From: Sthenelais limicola
Taxonomy: Eukaryota; Annelida; Polychaeta; Phyllodocida; Sigalionidae
Assembly (NCBI GenBank): GCA_942159475.1
Contig: OW804096.1
Coordinates: 132,732,941-132,796,940, forward strand
DNA length: 64,000 bases
Reading direction: 5' to 3'
Both the position numbers and the translations under genes were made by a program. The notes beneath the pieces were generated by a model. The model made no database searches. It worked only from the letters and a program-made list of their open reading frames with translations, and was not told the DNA's origin. Below are positions 10,915-23,500 of the stretch, one piece after another (position 1 is the stretch's first letter; every line of letters begins with the position of its first letter).

Positions 10915-12014
10915 CCGCAGGGGCGGATCTAGGGTCTAAAATGAGGGGGGTCCAAGATGAAAAGGGCACATCAGTCCATCCTCCAAAAATGAGCTTTGAT
11001 TTACCAATTTTCTGAAAATCTGACCCACTAAGGGGGTGCGGGGGCATGCTCTCCCGGGAAATTTTGAAATTTAAGGTGCCATTTGGTGCTTTTGAAGCAC
11101 AAAATACAGTATTTAATCACACATGAAAAGTGATCATTTTATTTATTTATTTTGACTTTCAAAAACCAGGGATGCAGTTTGCAAGGACCTACGAAACACA
11201 GAACATACACTGGCAGTTGACCATGTATACAAATTGTAAGATGTGTAATTATTTTTTTAAAAATCAGTTGTGGCTACTGTTGCAAGTGATGTAGGGGCGA
11301 AGTAGGGTGTGGGGGCATGTTGCCCCCCAAAATTGTAAAACCTGTGAAGGAGTGAAATGGTGTAGGGAGCATCATAATTAGGCAGTTTCATTAGTATTTA
11401 AAGATAAAAAAAAAATTAGGGGAAAACCTCAAAGGCAAATTTAATAATTTGACATTGAATCAAAATCTCCCTCAAATGATGAAATCACATGTATCCAATG
11501 TCACATTGACAGATCAATGGGGGTTTGTCTGTACTTCCTGCAGGCAGGCCTGCCAACAATATGTAAGGCAGCATACTTTAATTGTCTCACAACTGCCCCT
11601 AAGTGATTGCCCATATGATGTATAATTGTAAAGAAAACATGAGAGGGAGAACTAATGTCAGAACAAACATATGTGAGGCCCATACACCCAAATTAAGGAG
11701 TCATGGAAACACCATTTATAAGTTCTTTTAACAGCCTTTTACAGCAGTTACAACCGACACTTTTGGTTGTAGAAAAATTAAGGCACCTTTGATTGAACTG
11801 TTCTTAAAAAAGGTTTTGGCTCTTCAAAAAAGGGCACTTTTGGTTGTAACAAAGACACTTTTTGGTTTGTTTTTTTTACAACAGAAAAAGGGCACTTTGG
11901 GTTGTAAAAAAAGGGCACTTTGGGCTATTCAAAAGGGCACTTGTGTAAATTTTGAGGGGGGGGGGGGGGGTCAGGACGTCGCCGACCCCCCCCCCCCCTT
12001 GGATCCGCCCATGC
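10915..12014. mobile_element. hAT-like non-autonomous DNA transposon
   Basis: The left terminus GCAGGGGCGGATCT (from 10917) and the inverted right terminus GCATGGGCGGATCC (ending at 12014) match at 12 of 14 positions. They belong to the widespread CAGGGGCGGATC terminus type of hAT-like elements. The element is flanked by a perfect 8-bp direct repeat ATGACGGA (10907-10914 and 12015-12022), the duplication length typical of hAT. It interrupts repeat R3, whose sequence continues on both sides. The interior holds CCGGGAAATTTTGAAATTT-type sequence and a minisatellite, with no transposase frame. Confidence 0.85.
11740..11945. repeat. Internal minisatellite of the hAT-like element
   Basis: A degenerate unit of about 24-30 bp, core AAAAGGGCACTTTTGGTTGTA, repeats five to seven times in the right half of the element. 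The open frame at 11789-12112 is produced by this repeat and is not a gene. Confidence 0.75.
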
Positions 12015-12530
12015 ATGACGGAAGTTTACTACCATTCACTATACGCGGATGTCAATGGGGGAAAAGCATATATATTCTCAGTTTTTACAAGATTTTAGAC
12101 AGAAGAATATGATTTCGTATTAAGTTTCTCCAAACATAGCATTGTCCTCACAAATAAAAAAACAGGGTTAAACATATTTTGAAAAAGATCATTCACCTTT
12201 GAAGGTGACCCATGTACCCAGTTTTTAACTCATCATGATACAAGTTCAGCTGAATAACTTTTTTTAGTTCAATGGCCCCCTGTTTGGGAGTGTAAAATAA
12301 TTTGTCAGCTATGTATATGCTGATTTCTAAAGGAAATCGCATGATTCAATCATCTGAAATTCTGAAAAAAAATGGGGGAAAAAACTTATTCTCTTTGACT
12401 CCTATAGTAAATGGTAGTAAATTTCAATGGTCTCTGAACGAATTCACTGACATTATGTTTTTTATTGACTTTTTGGGTTCCCCCACCACGTTCTTTCTAA
12501 ATCCAAAGTCTAAAAAGAATCCATGATTCC
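12015..12530. repeat. Interspersed repeat R3, copy A, right part
   Basis: Colinear with about 16795-17330: the shared order is TTTACTACCAT, then TTGTCCTCACAAA, then CAGCTGAA-AACTTTTTT, then GTAGTAAATTTC, then ATTGGCTTTTTGG-like sequence. It starts at the second copy of the 8-bp target duplication, so it is the continuation of 10735-10914. Confidence 0.75.
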
Positions 12531-14321
12531 TACTTTTTTGATCGAACGCTGGCAATTTCCTTTAAACTGAATTTCAAGCAGTTTGAATTTTGGGCTAAAT
12601 CTTGGGTAAATTCTCCCCACCGGTAGAATTGACCATATAGAGCACTCTGAGAACGAATATATTTCGATGTTTAATTTTGCCTAAATATTCACAGGATTCA
12701 GATAAATACATACTAAACTTCCCTAAGATATCAGAGCATAGACATGGAAACGAATTTTGGGGGCATGTTTAGAATAATTCTATCCATAGACCAGACTACT
12801 ATTTAACCAAAATTAGCCATACAGAAAGTGACTGCCAGAAAATTCAGAAATGTTTTAATACCATAAAATTGGTATAAAATTTATTTGGGGCATACACTAC
12901 AAATAGAATAGAAAAAGGGTTTTGGTATTTTTTAAAAATTAAAATGGTTAATGTTATAATTTTAGGCCAAAATTTGAATTTAAATAGACCTAATCATAGG
13001 CGAAAATAATGAAGAAATAATGAAGAAAATAAAAACCCCAAACAGTAGGCCCACTTTAAGTAATAGCTTTATTAATTATACTTTTATAGTCTAAGTCTAT
13101 ATGTTTTCTATTGGTAGCATTTCATCGGGTCGACAATCCTCTCAGCTTTCCAATCAAAAATATTAAAAAAATCATTAGGTATCTTCTAATCAAATCTGTT
13201 ATTTACATTTCTTGTACCTGTACTTTCAATTCACGAGTTATACACTGAGCATGATATTTGATTAGATGTCTTAGACTAAATTTAAAGCTCTCCATCAGAT
13301 CTAGCCAGGACAGTCTTGCCATGTCTATGAGAATGGCTTATTTGTGATGTATTTCAGGAAAATGAGTCATAAGATTTATTCATAAGATATTTCTGTTGGA
13401 ATATTTTAAGTTTTGGTGTGCTTAATGCCGTTAGTAATATTAATACGTGTACGAGATTTCAAGGAGACGTATCAAATATATCTATGCATTTCTAAGGTCA
13501 TCTTATGGAGTATATTTAGGTACTTAATTTATTAGTAATCATCCACCCAAAACATTAATAACTTTTTTTAAAAAATAAAGATATTAAACTTAAAATATAG
13601 AAACACTATTTAAATGTCCTATTGTTTACTACCATTAGAATCGGCTTGATGTCATCTTTTCAAATATGATGTATCTCAAAATCCATTTTTTGCGACTTGT
13701 GACTCATTTCCCTGTAACACATCCCATTTGAGTGAATCATGTGGATGGCGAAAAGAAGCCAATTGCACTCATTTTTTTTAAAGAAAAGAATGGTTCGTAC
13801 ACGGTACCGGTAGTACCGTATGTATAATATAGGATAAAAATCAAATTAAAATAGTTCAATATTCGCTTCTTATATTACCACAATGTTATCAATGTTATCA
13901 TGCACTATTTTCCATTTTAAAAAGTTGACGTGTGGAATAGAATCAAATCATCTGAATTAACAGCCCTCATAAGATAGCTAATAAACTTGAGTTTTACTGG
14001 GATCTAGTGTTCCTTTCACCTTCCTGGAAATCGAATCCATATTATCCCATGATGGCAAAGCAGCCCCTCCCCCTCCACCTGCACCAGCAACAATCTTCCA
14101 TCCACTCCTGGTCGCGTAATAAAAAATGATTTTTACGTTGTCAGTCCTTCCATCGTCGGTCAGTTGTACTTCAACATGAAATGAATCCCTTGACCTTAGT
14201 TATATTTAGTTGTTACACTGGGGAAAGGAGAATGCGTGAAAAAAATCAAACCTTTAGGAAATGGGACTGCCAATCCCCACAGAACCTTGTTGTGTTTTCC
14301 TAGTTCCCTGTAATCCGTATC
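12531..14321. other. Intergenic, CRTC upstream flank
   Basis: No coding exon is recognised. The stretch holds R1 block Y remnants (13340-13520) and R2 copy 2 (13600-13740). From about 14040 the sequence looks unique and may contain the CRTC promoter and 5' untranslated exon. An inverted CCAAT (ATTGG) lies near 14374, within 70 bases of the CRTC start codon. No TATA box is evident. Confidence 0.4.
13600..13740. repeat. Interspersed repeat R2, copy 2
   Basis: A direct copy of 6455-6580, diverged by scattered substitutions and small indels. The left neighbour (13340-13520) resembles block Y of R1, so R1 and R2 may be parts of one longer element. Confidence 0.6.
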
Positions 14322-14441
14322 ATGTCGCTAGCATCGACGGCGAAGTATCACGTGGTGAGATATGGAGAATCTGATTGGTTGGTTATCCTGAGGACCCCCT
14401 GCATTGCAAGAATCACAACAAGGTTGTCGTTTTCAGCCATC

Positions 14442-14537
14442 ATGGCGAATCCACGGAAATTCAGTGAAAAGATTGCTTTACACAATCAAAAGCAGGCCGA
14501 AGAGACGGCTGCTTTTGAAGCAATAATGAGGGAAGTG
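14442..14537 (+). CDS. CRTC: CRTC exon 1: CREB-binding N-terminus
   Basis: Encodes residues 1-32 and ends in phase 0 at GTAAGT. The ATG has A at -3 and G at +4. An in-frame ATG at 14322 would add 40 residues unlike any CRTC, so the internal start was chosen. This helical segment contacts the CREB bZIP region in characterised family members. Confidence 0.95.
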
Positions 14538-17500
14538 GTAAGTATATTTTGAAGTCTTATACCTGTGTCAAAGCATGGCGTCAGGCCCATTTTGAGGGTG
14601 TGGCGTCTTGGGACCGTGTGTACGGCCCGACGCCTGTCTCAGAAGTCATTTGTGCCAATGGGATACTATGTGTGTTGCTGTTATCGCCATCCACTTTTGA
14701 GGAATAACTTCATCTTATGAATTTCACCAAGGTAATGAACATCTATCACGGATACTCAACTGTCTTCATTACTACTTTCAGAGTGCATTACCAAAGCACC
14801 CTCAGTCACACCAGCATTTAAACATCGTACCTCCGAATTTAGGAGCTTACAGAGGAGGATCTCTCCCTAATGTCAACCAGATCGGGAATAGCAACTCCAT
14901 CGACTTACAGGTAGATATTATCTTATTGTTGTTCGCATCTTTGGCATATCCCACGCGCCTTACGGTAAACAGTGCATCATGTACGTGCACAGCTCCCCAC
15001 CGTTATATTTTGACTCTGAATTGGCATATATATGATGCCTTATGATTTTGGATCCCCAGAAATTGTAGGGGGGTTTACCCGAGCCTGAGGTTAACTCTAC
15101 TAAGTACGGGAGTAGCCAAGAGATGATAAAGCATGAACTGACACTGACAATCGATGGGTCAGTGACAGTAACGTAGAATTCATATTCTCACGATATAGGC
15201 GCGTTTGATCATTTTCGCATGCGAACAAGCATCTATCTGATGTTTAGGCCTACGGTACTTGTTTGCAAGTAGCCTGATATCGTTGAGAACATATAGTCAT
15301 AGAAGTCATGCACCTGTTTAGGCCTAATGAAATACTTTTCTTGCATCCTGGCCATTTCCAAATGACAATGCACACCCATGTTTACCTTTCCTTTGCTCTT
15401 TTCTTGCTTTCAAAATATCATTCATCTCCAGAAGTCACCGACTTTCCATGGGGTTTAAGCTAGTTATTAGGCGTAATCAATTATTACCTAATAGTAATGC
15501 TACTACACAAAATATGATGACTGTGAATGCATTAATTGGGCTATCCTGTTTGTGCACAATCAATTGTTTGTCATTTCTGAACATAAATATTTGTTTCTAT
15601 TATTGTATATTCAGCAAGATAATAATTGTCAAAGCAAAATTATTCATAAAAAAATAACCCGTAATATTCTTACATTGACATTATAGGCTATTATAATTAT
15701 ACCTCAAAGAACATGTTTTTGCAAACAATATTTTCTTTAATTTCAGAGTGCATTGCATAGCTTGGAAGATATGAAACAGAGGACAGGTCTTGTGGACCGT
15801 TTACATCGCGATAGGAGTAGGCAGTTACAAAGGCATACTGCCCAAAGGGCTGGTGGCCCCTTCCCTCTAGACAAACGCGTATCCTTTATAACACTTTTTT
15901 TTTTAAATCACCAGCAATTTTTATTGACGATTTTGATCGTGTGTGAAACTTAAAGATAAACACGTCCACACCCTTTCCGATAAATTGTTCATCAACAACT
16001 GATTTTTAAACTAGATCCCTATCGTATCTTGTTCATGTAATTGAATGATTCAAGGGGAGATAGAATAGTTGGTGGTGATAGAAATGGCGAACCATGTGTT
16101 AAATGCATCTCCTGAGATAATATACTAGGTGCCCTCATTCTAGTCACAATCGGGTCAGGTTTATTCTGAATGATCACTTGCAGTATCCGTAAGGTGGCAG
16201 CAGTGGCAATGGAGCGCTTTTCCCTGCACCGTATCAGTTTCCCCGATAAAAAATGCATGAAATGAATACGTTGGGAGATTTCTATACGCGATAAAATATC
16301 GGTGTTTAAAAAAGCAGCAGGTTTAATGGAAAATTCCCAAGTTGCCAATTAATGGAGAATCAATTCGACCAGATGACAGATTAAAATTAGGCATTATAGT
16401 CTCTTCCAATCCAAACTGTCTCATGCATCTGCTACTTCGATCGGTTTAATTTGATTAATTTTTATATTATATGTACATGTATAGATGTTAGAATTATTTT
16501 CATATCGAGGCAAGATTTTTCACAATTCTTATAATTACTATGCCCGGCCTACTAATAATAAGTCGAAATATAAAGGTGGGGATCTGTGCTTGTAAATCTA
16601 ATTCTTTATTAATTGAGTATAATTAACTGAAGTAGGCCTACGTGAAAGCAACAAAATACAATTTAATTCAAAGGTATAAACCAGTGCCATATATGCACTG
16701 CTGTAGGCGTGAGTTCAAGGAACTAATGCATGAAAAAAGTGACAATATTTACAAAGAACATGGTTGGGTGAATATAAAAATAACACCAGGGCCACTGAAA
16801 TTTACTACCATGCACTCTGGAAGTCTATGGCGGGGAAAAGGGATATTTTTTCAGTTTTCAAGATTTTAGGCTGATGAATCAATTTTTTCCCTTTTTAAAT
16901 CTCTGCAAACATAGCTGACATACAGTTTTGTCCTCACAAAGAAAAAAACAGGGTGTCAACATTGTTTGCAAAAATATTATTCGGTTTGAAGATGACTTAT
17001 ACCCCTTATGGTCTTTTTAACTCATCCGAATACGTATTCAGCTGAAGAACTTTTTTCACAGTTAAGAGACCCCCGTTTTTATTATTTCTGTGGGTACCGT
17101 AATACAGTATCTCAGCTAACGTATAGATATAACGCATGATTATCATGCACTGATATGCGGGAAAATGGAGAAAATAAACCCTATAACCGTAGACTCCTGT
17201 AGAGAACCGTAGTAAATTTCTGTGGTCCTTGGAATAAAAACTTAACTAATCCGAAGACACTATTTATTGGCTTTTTGGTTTTTCAATCAAAGTTTTAAAA
17301 ACAAATCCACAATTCCTTCGATTTTCATTGAAGGCAGGTTGACACAGAAATTAATCAAGAAACTGCTGTTCGAAGTGTCAAGTGTCATTTATAATATGAG
17401 TTCGCTCATCAGTCCGGGATTGTGGGTGCTAAAAGTTAAGCGTCCTAATAGAGCCGTATTATTCATAATATTTATCTGATAAACATATTTTATTGACTAG

Positions 17501-20500
17501 AATATTTAGCATTGTTTTTTTGCAAGGAAAATAAAATATACATCAGCAAACAAGTACATATGGAGAATCAAAATATGTATATATATATCAACAAAAAAAT
17601 CTTATATTTTAAAATGTTGTTGCCATAGCAAACATCCAAATTTGGGTGAAAAAGCATTATTTCAGATTTTTTTTTTCAATTCATTTCAGGCCAACAATCA
17701 TTTAACATCATTACAAAAAACGCATCTCGACACCGTCAACGTTCTTATGCGTTGCCTAATTAAACAATGATCAGAAAAGACTAAATAACTTTACACCATA
17801 ATGACATATATTATCAATAAATCATACTGAAATAATCACGCTCTTTCGACAATATATCAGGTCATAATATTTGGGGAGGTAGTTGTCTGTATCGTGCACG
17901 GTGTAAATATTCCTTGCAAAAAAAACAATGCTAAATACTCTTAAGGTTGGCAATAATGGCCTGAGCTGTGTGCTTTTTCCCATAGAGACCAATGCTATTT
18001 TGTGGAAAATGACACAAAAGCGTCAAAATCTCAAAAAGCACACAGTCCCCGGGTGGGAACTTTTTAGGGAATGTTCCCCCATATGTCCTGCACCATATCC
18101 AAAAATCAGCTATACATTATTTTATTCCGGGTTTCATTCTAAAGTGCCTGTACTAATACGTATAAATGCAAGAAATCAACTAACTTGTTGTAGACTGTAT
18201 GTATACCGGTTATACTGAATATCTTGTTGAATACACAATGTATTAGAACATATATCATGTGTATGCATAATACGGCCATTTTCTTTTTTGTGTGACACAC
18301 ACAAGTCTATTCAATTTTAAGCGGGTCAAATAATGCCAATAAGGAAATTATGAATATTTTCAAATGCTATTCTACCAGCACCTTGTGCCCCACTTGTAAA
18401 CAACCAGTGTGGAGGGAATCCCCAAGGGCTACTGTGCGAATCTGTGTGCGCCTTTATGACCCGGAAGTTATGATAGATTTTCGAGAAGTTGTTGAAACAC
18501 TCATTTTGTTGGAATGGATGTTTCCCGAATACTCATATCAGTTCCAGGAACGAAATCGTTTGCATCCTTCTGATGATCACAAAGGAGACAATCCCTTTGT
18601 CAGATTTGTTCTCCCTAGTTGCACTCGATTGTATAACTAATCAATTTAAAGGGAATGGGTTATTATCATCTTTCGACGCAATTGATAATCTTAAAGGCTG
18701 CTTTTTTCAGATTATGCATTTTGGTAAGAGGACACACATTTGGCAACCTATTAGAATGTAATAATTAATTTTACCTTTGACTTAAACAGAACCGTCGACA
18801 TTTGACCAATCTTTAAATTGGTTTGGGGGATTTAACAATGAACCTTGATTCAGGCCCTTGGACTTCAGTATTATATATATATATGCTATATGGCCTTCTC
18901 AGGATACCACAGGCGATTATGCCTTCCGCCAATCGGTTCCTATGATTGATATTGAGTGTCGCTTGAACAGGCCTAGCGCTTATGTATGCCAACTAAGCCT
19001 GATTTCTATTTTAGGAACATTAAGATGTTCCATCTCTGGGGTTGGAGCCGGAGGTTGAACGTATTAATCCTCCATGAGTAACCAGATAGGATTATCCTTT
19101 GGTATATCCTGGCCCATAGTCCCCTGGTTTGTCCAGGAGAGTCATGCTACCTAGAATGGAGGTTATATGGTTGTCGATGTCCATCCCGCCCCCCCCCCCC
19201 CCCCACACACACACACATAATTATGTGCCATTGTGGCCTCATATTGCGAAGACCCTTCATTTATTATTCAACAGAATATTGCAAATGTTCAAGAATTAAA
19301 TCCCTATAGATATGTAAGGCACTGTCTAGTTATTGTTGTTTTCACTAATGCGGTTGATATTTTCTTATTCAGCAACACCAATGTATGGCTTTTGAGATTA
19401 AACATTGTTTCGAACACGGTTCACCAGACTTAAGCTAATTGATAAATATCGAGCATATCTAAAATTCTAATGGGATAGAAATATCAGTTCTTATCCCGCC
19501 ACTCTCTCTCCCTTCTTCTCTATCTCTATTTCCTGGGTATGATCCTAAACTGCCTCCCTCTCTGCTTTCCCGCCCTTGATATAACACTTCAAAGTGTTGA
19601 TAAAGTGTTGGTAAAGCAACCAACCTAAAGTGTTGGTAAAGCAATCAATCTCACTCACTCACTCACTCTTATCCCGCCATTTCCGATCGATTTTGTTCGA
19701 ATCATTAGTTTGGATGATAGGAATATGGTACATCGACTCCTAAATTGAAGGCACTGAACTCGACACTCGGAGGATGTCTGTGCATGGTATAGATCATAAT
19801 TACCATATCGTATGTACCTCCTACCGCCGCATATATATCTCTCCCTCTCTGTCGTCTCTCTCTGTGTCAGTCCCCCCCCCCCCCCCCCCACACACACACA
19901 CTCACGCCCCCTTTACTTTTATAATTGTTGATGTTTTTTGCCCGAACACCCTGTGGTGTATTCTGTTCTATTACGATTGTATGCATGTAAGAAAAGGATC
20001 AAGTCAGTCCAACAGGCAGTGCATGATGCACCAAGTGACCGGGTCACTGTTTGGCTGCCGCTGTGGCTAGACACAGCAAATGTGGCAAGCTCTTAGCTTA
20101 CACACTGCGGGATAACGCTGGCGAAATCATAAATATCAGAGGCTCACCCAGTAGAATTTTCCAGGTATATAGGGGTGAATGATTCGAGAGGCTGAGAGGG
20201 GTGCCTGACTGGCGAGTCCTGGGATAATTGTAATAAGCTCGCAATCACGAGTACTGTATGTTCCTCCGATAGAAAATAAATCGAGCTATTCATGTCTCCC
20301 TTGATCTATCACTCTAGGTAGTTTTGTTATTTATCGCAACTCATCTATCATTATATATGATTTTGAAACTGGGGTTCGGATTATTTAACCTTGAACCTGT
20401 ACCTAAATTACATACCAACTCGAAATGTTGTAATTCACTGACATGCATTCATGCCAAGACCTGAGTGCCGACTCACTAAAGAGTATTGTTTGATAGGATC

Positions 20501-23500
20501 CAGGTGCTCTCTCTCTAGTCTATGTCCGCTCCGTTTGATGATCTGTTGTGTTTTGTTCGGCAAAGTAGGTTTCCATGTATGATTGACGGAATGATTATGT
20601 GATACCATTTACCAAATATTGTAGCAAGTACATGTTGGTTGAAGATGTTGGTCCCTGGATTTGTCATATTACCGCCGATCAGGCTCAATGGATTCCAGTA
20701 TTTCCTATCCTAATAGATGAATTGAAAGGTCCTTTTTGATGATCCCGGGGATATATAGTCAATGCAGATGAATCAGGCAACATTATATGGGTCAGATTTT
20801 CAGAAAATGTACAATTGGCAGCTGTACACATTGAGTAAATTCTGTTAAATTAGGCTGCAATTTGGTCAATACTTAGTAAATTCGAGTATATTTGGCATTG
20901 CATTGAGTTTAGCAATCTGTTTGGTTGTGTTGAACTGTATTTTGAACTTTATTTTCGTCTGAAATTTGGGTTATTTGAGAAGATTGGTGAAGTTAAATTG
21001 TACATTTTCTGGAAATATGACCCATATATCAAAGCGTTTCTGCCATTTAGTCTCAAACAAGTCTTACGGAGACCGAGTTTTTATTCTTTTAGGCACATAT
21101 TCTTTGCATTAACTTATTTGTAAAAAAAAATATGAAACAGTCTAGGCCCAAAGTTGAGAGAGTCCCTTCAAACGAAGGGAAAGCCTCTCGCCTCAAACCG
21201 CAAAGTGCCATTATAATTCCATTAAGACCGCAAAATATCATAATATTCCCATTAAAACGCCGAGTCTTGGGCAAGGAAACCGATTAGCGAAGTAGGCTGA
21301 CGTACCATTCTTATCTGATCTGAGGGTTTGGACCTAGAGTGGAAAGTAGATAATGCAATTGACTGAAGATGTTTTTTACCACTTTCGTTTTCAGCTCACC
21401 GTCACGAATACAACTTCCACTTGTTTAATGCATTGCCAATTTGAAATCTATCAAATGAGGCATGACAATTTGTTAACGGCCCTTGAAATCTTTGCAAATT
21501 CTCTTGATTTGAATATGTTATCGACATTATGAATAGATATAATTGCTCCAATTCGTCATTATTATATCTTTAATATTTTCAGCTCAATTATTTAGTGTCA
21601 TGTTTCATGCTTGAGTTTAATTTTCCTTAACCGAGGATTAGGTAGATTGTTCGCCGTATGGTTCGCCATTTTTATCACCGCCGCCCGATGGCAGCTGGAG
21701 AAGGTAAGTTTGTTTTTACTTTTGTTGTAAGGCACTCGTATACACCACAGTCCACACGGGTCTTGCAGCCTTGTGACGTCGTGAATTTGGAAAGAAATAA
21801 TTTCCAGAACTTACTGGGATAACTTTTAAAATGGTCAGATTGGTTTAAAGGCCTTGACATCTCTCAAATGAGCCATGGCAATTTGTTAACGAGCCTCGAA
21901 ATCTTCAAATTCTCCTATTGCCTGCTCTTTGTCCCCTCCCTGTCAATATGGGGACCATGATAGGGGAAGTTCTATATTCTATGCAATTTTGACTTCATTA
22001 ATTTTGTCAATTGTGTCCTTATGTTTTCACTGGTAAAAATACATTAATTTATCTGATTAATACTCATGTGTATGTTTTAACAACAGACTTAGAAATTGCC
22101 TGAACTCATACTCGTAAAACCTTTAATTTGTTTGAAACAGTACAGTTATTGTATTTTGAAAAAAAAACTGCAGCTCGTACTATTTGAGCATGTATGGTTT
22201 TGCAAAAGGCGAGGGTTGAAGTAAATAAGTACGTGTAATACAGACTAAGGGTGAATGGTCGTAGTATCCTTTTTCATACTCGCTTTTCGATACCATGTAA
22301 TTCGATTTATATCAATTCAAGAGTGCCTCTATGCGAGTCCTCAATTTTTCGAATATCTACAATCGCACTATTTTAGAATCCAATTAGAATCGGGCCATCT
22401 CATGGATTTCTATCCTGTCCTTGCCAGTCGTTAGGAAAGTCATTCTATTTCCATAATTACCTACATGTTGCCCTGTTGCTGAACTTGAACTTGACTTGCA
22501 ATGGAGGCGAATGAGAGGTGATACATGAATACTTTATGTTGGCTCTAATTAGACGATTATATATATATATATATGTGTTACTTCCTATATAGATCTTGGC
22601 CTTTGGCCGGGCCATTGTACCATTTTCTAATGTTTCTTTATAAACATATATCATAATTGGTTCGCATATATACGTTTTTTTTGTAAAACACCATACCTGT
22701 CATATGGCAGTGAACAAACGATGAGGAATTGCATAAAACAAATGCGGACGGCGTTCAATGTTTTGTTTATAATATAATGATGCCTTATCTTAAGGTGACA
22801 AACCACACCTTTCTCCATATAAGACGTGTGAATGTTTCTGACGAAAGCACTCATCTTAACCAAATGAGCTCTTACAAAAATGTCCTACTTCGTCATATTC
22901 TTGACTTGATTAAATGGGATTATTATTCAGCATTAGGATCGAACATTTAAAGGCACTGCTGATCGAAACTTCCCATCATGTAAAATATTTCTAGAATCTT
23001 TGTGTCCACAAATATTACCGATTGGCCTTCTGTTCAATATTCATAGCTGGTTTAACCTTATATTGCATGAACAAGATATTCCCCAGCAGTCTTCATAATA
23101 GCTACATGCATATCCATTTAAGTTCTTTTAGTGCTCGAGGTACTGGCATTCAGCAGACCCAAGGTGGGCAAACTGACAAACGTTTTTGGTAGTGGGAGGA
23201 GGTATCTCAACACAGTCCAGTGCGTGTTCTGCTCCATTTAGTTGATATGTGCTCATTCATACTCTTCATAAGATAGACTTTATGTTAAATGCATTGACAT
23301 CCGTCCCAGATGGCTTGCATTTAACAGATGGATGGTATATAAAAAGTGGAGAAATTATGATATCACTTTCACCCTAGTGTATTTTTCATGATACACAAAC
23401 GCTTTCGATTAGCAAACTTTGGGGGCATTTACCTGATAGAGAAAGAAGAGCATTTACCTGATAGTGAAAGTTCTTTTTGCATTGTAATTATAAATCCATT

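Noticed and set aside
19459..20070. ORFs around poly(C)/CT-rich tracts
   Set aside because: Low-complexity translations with no exon signals.
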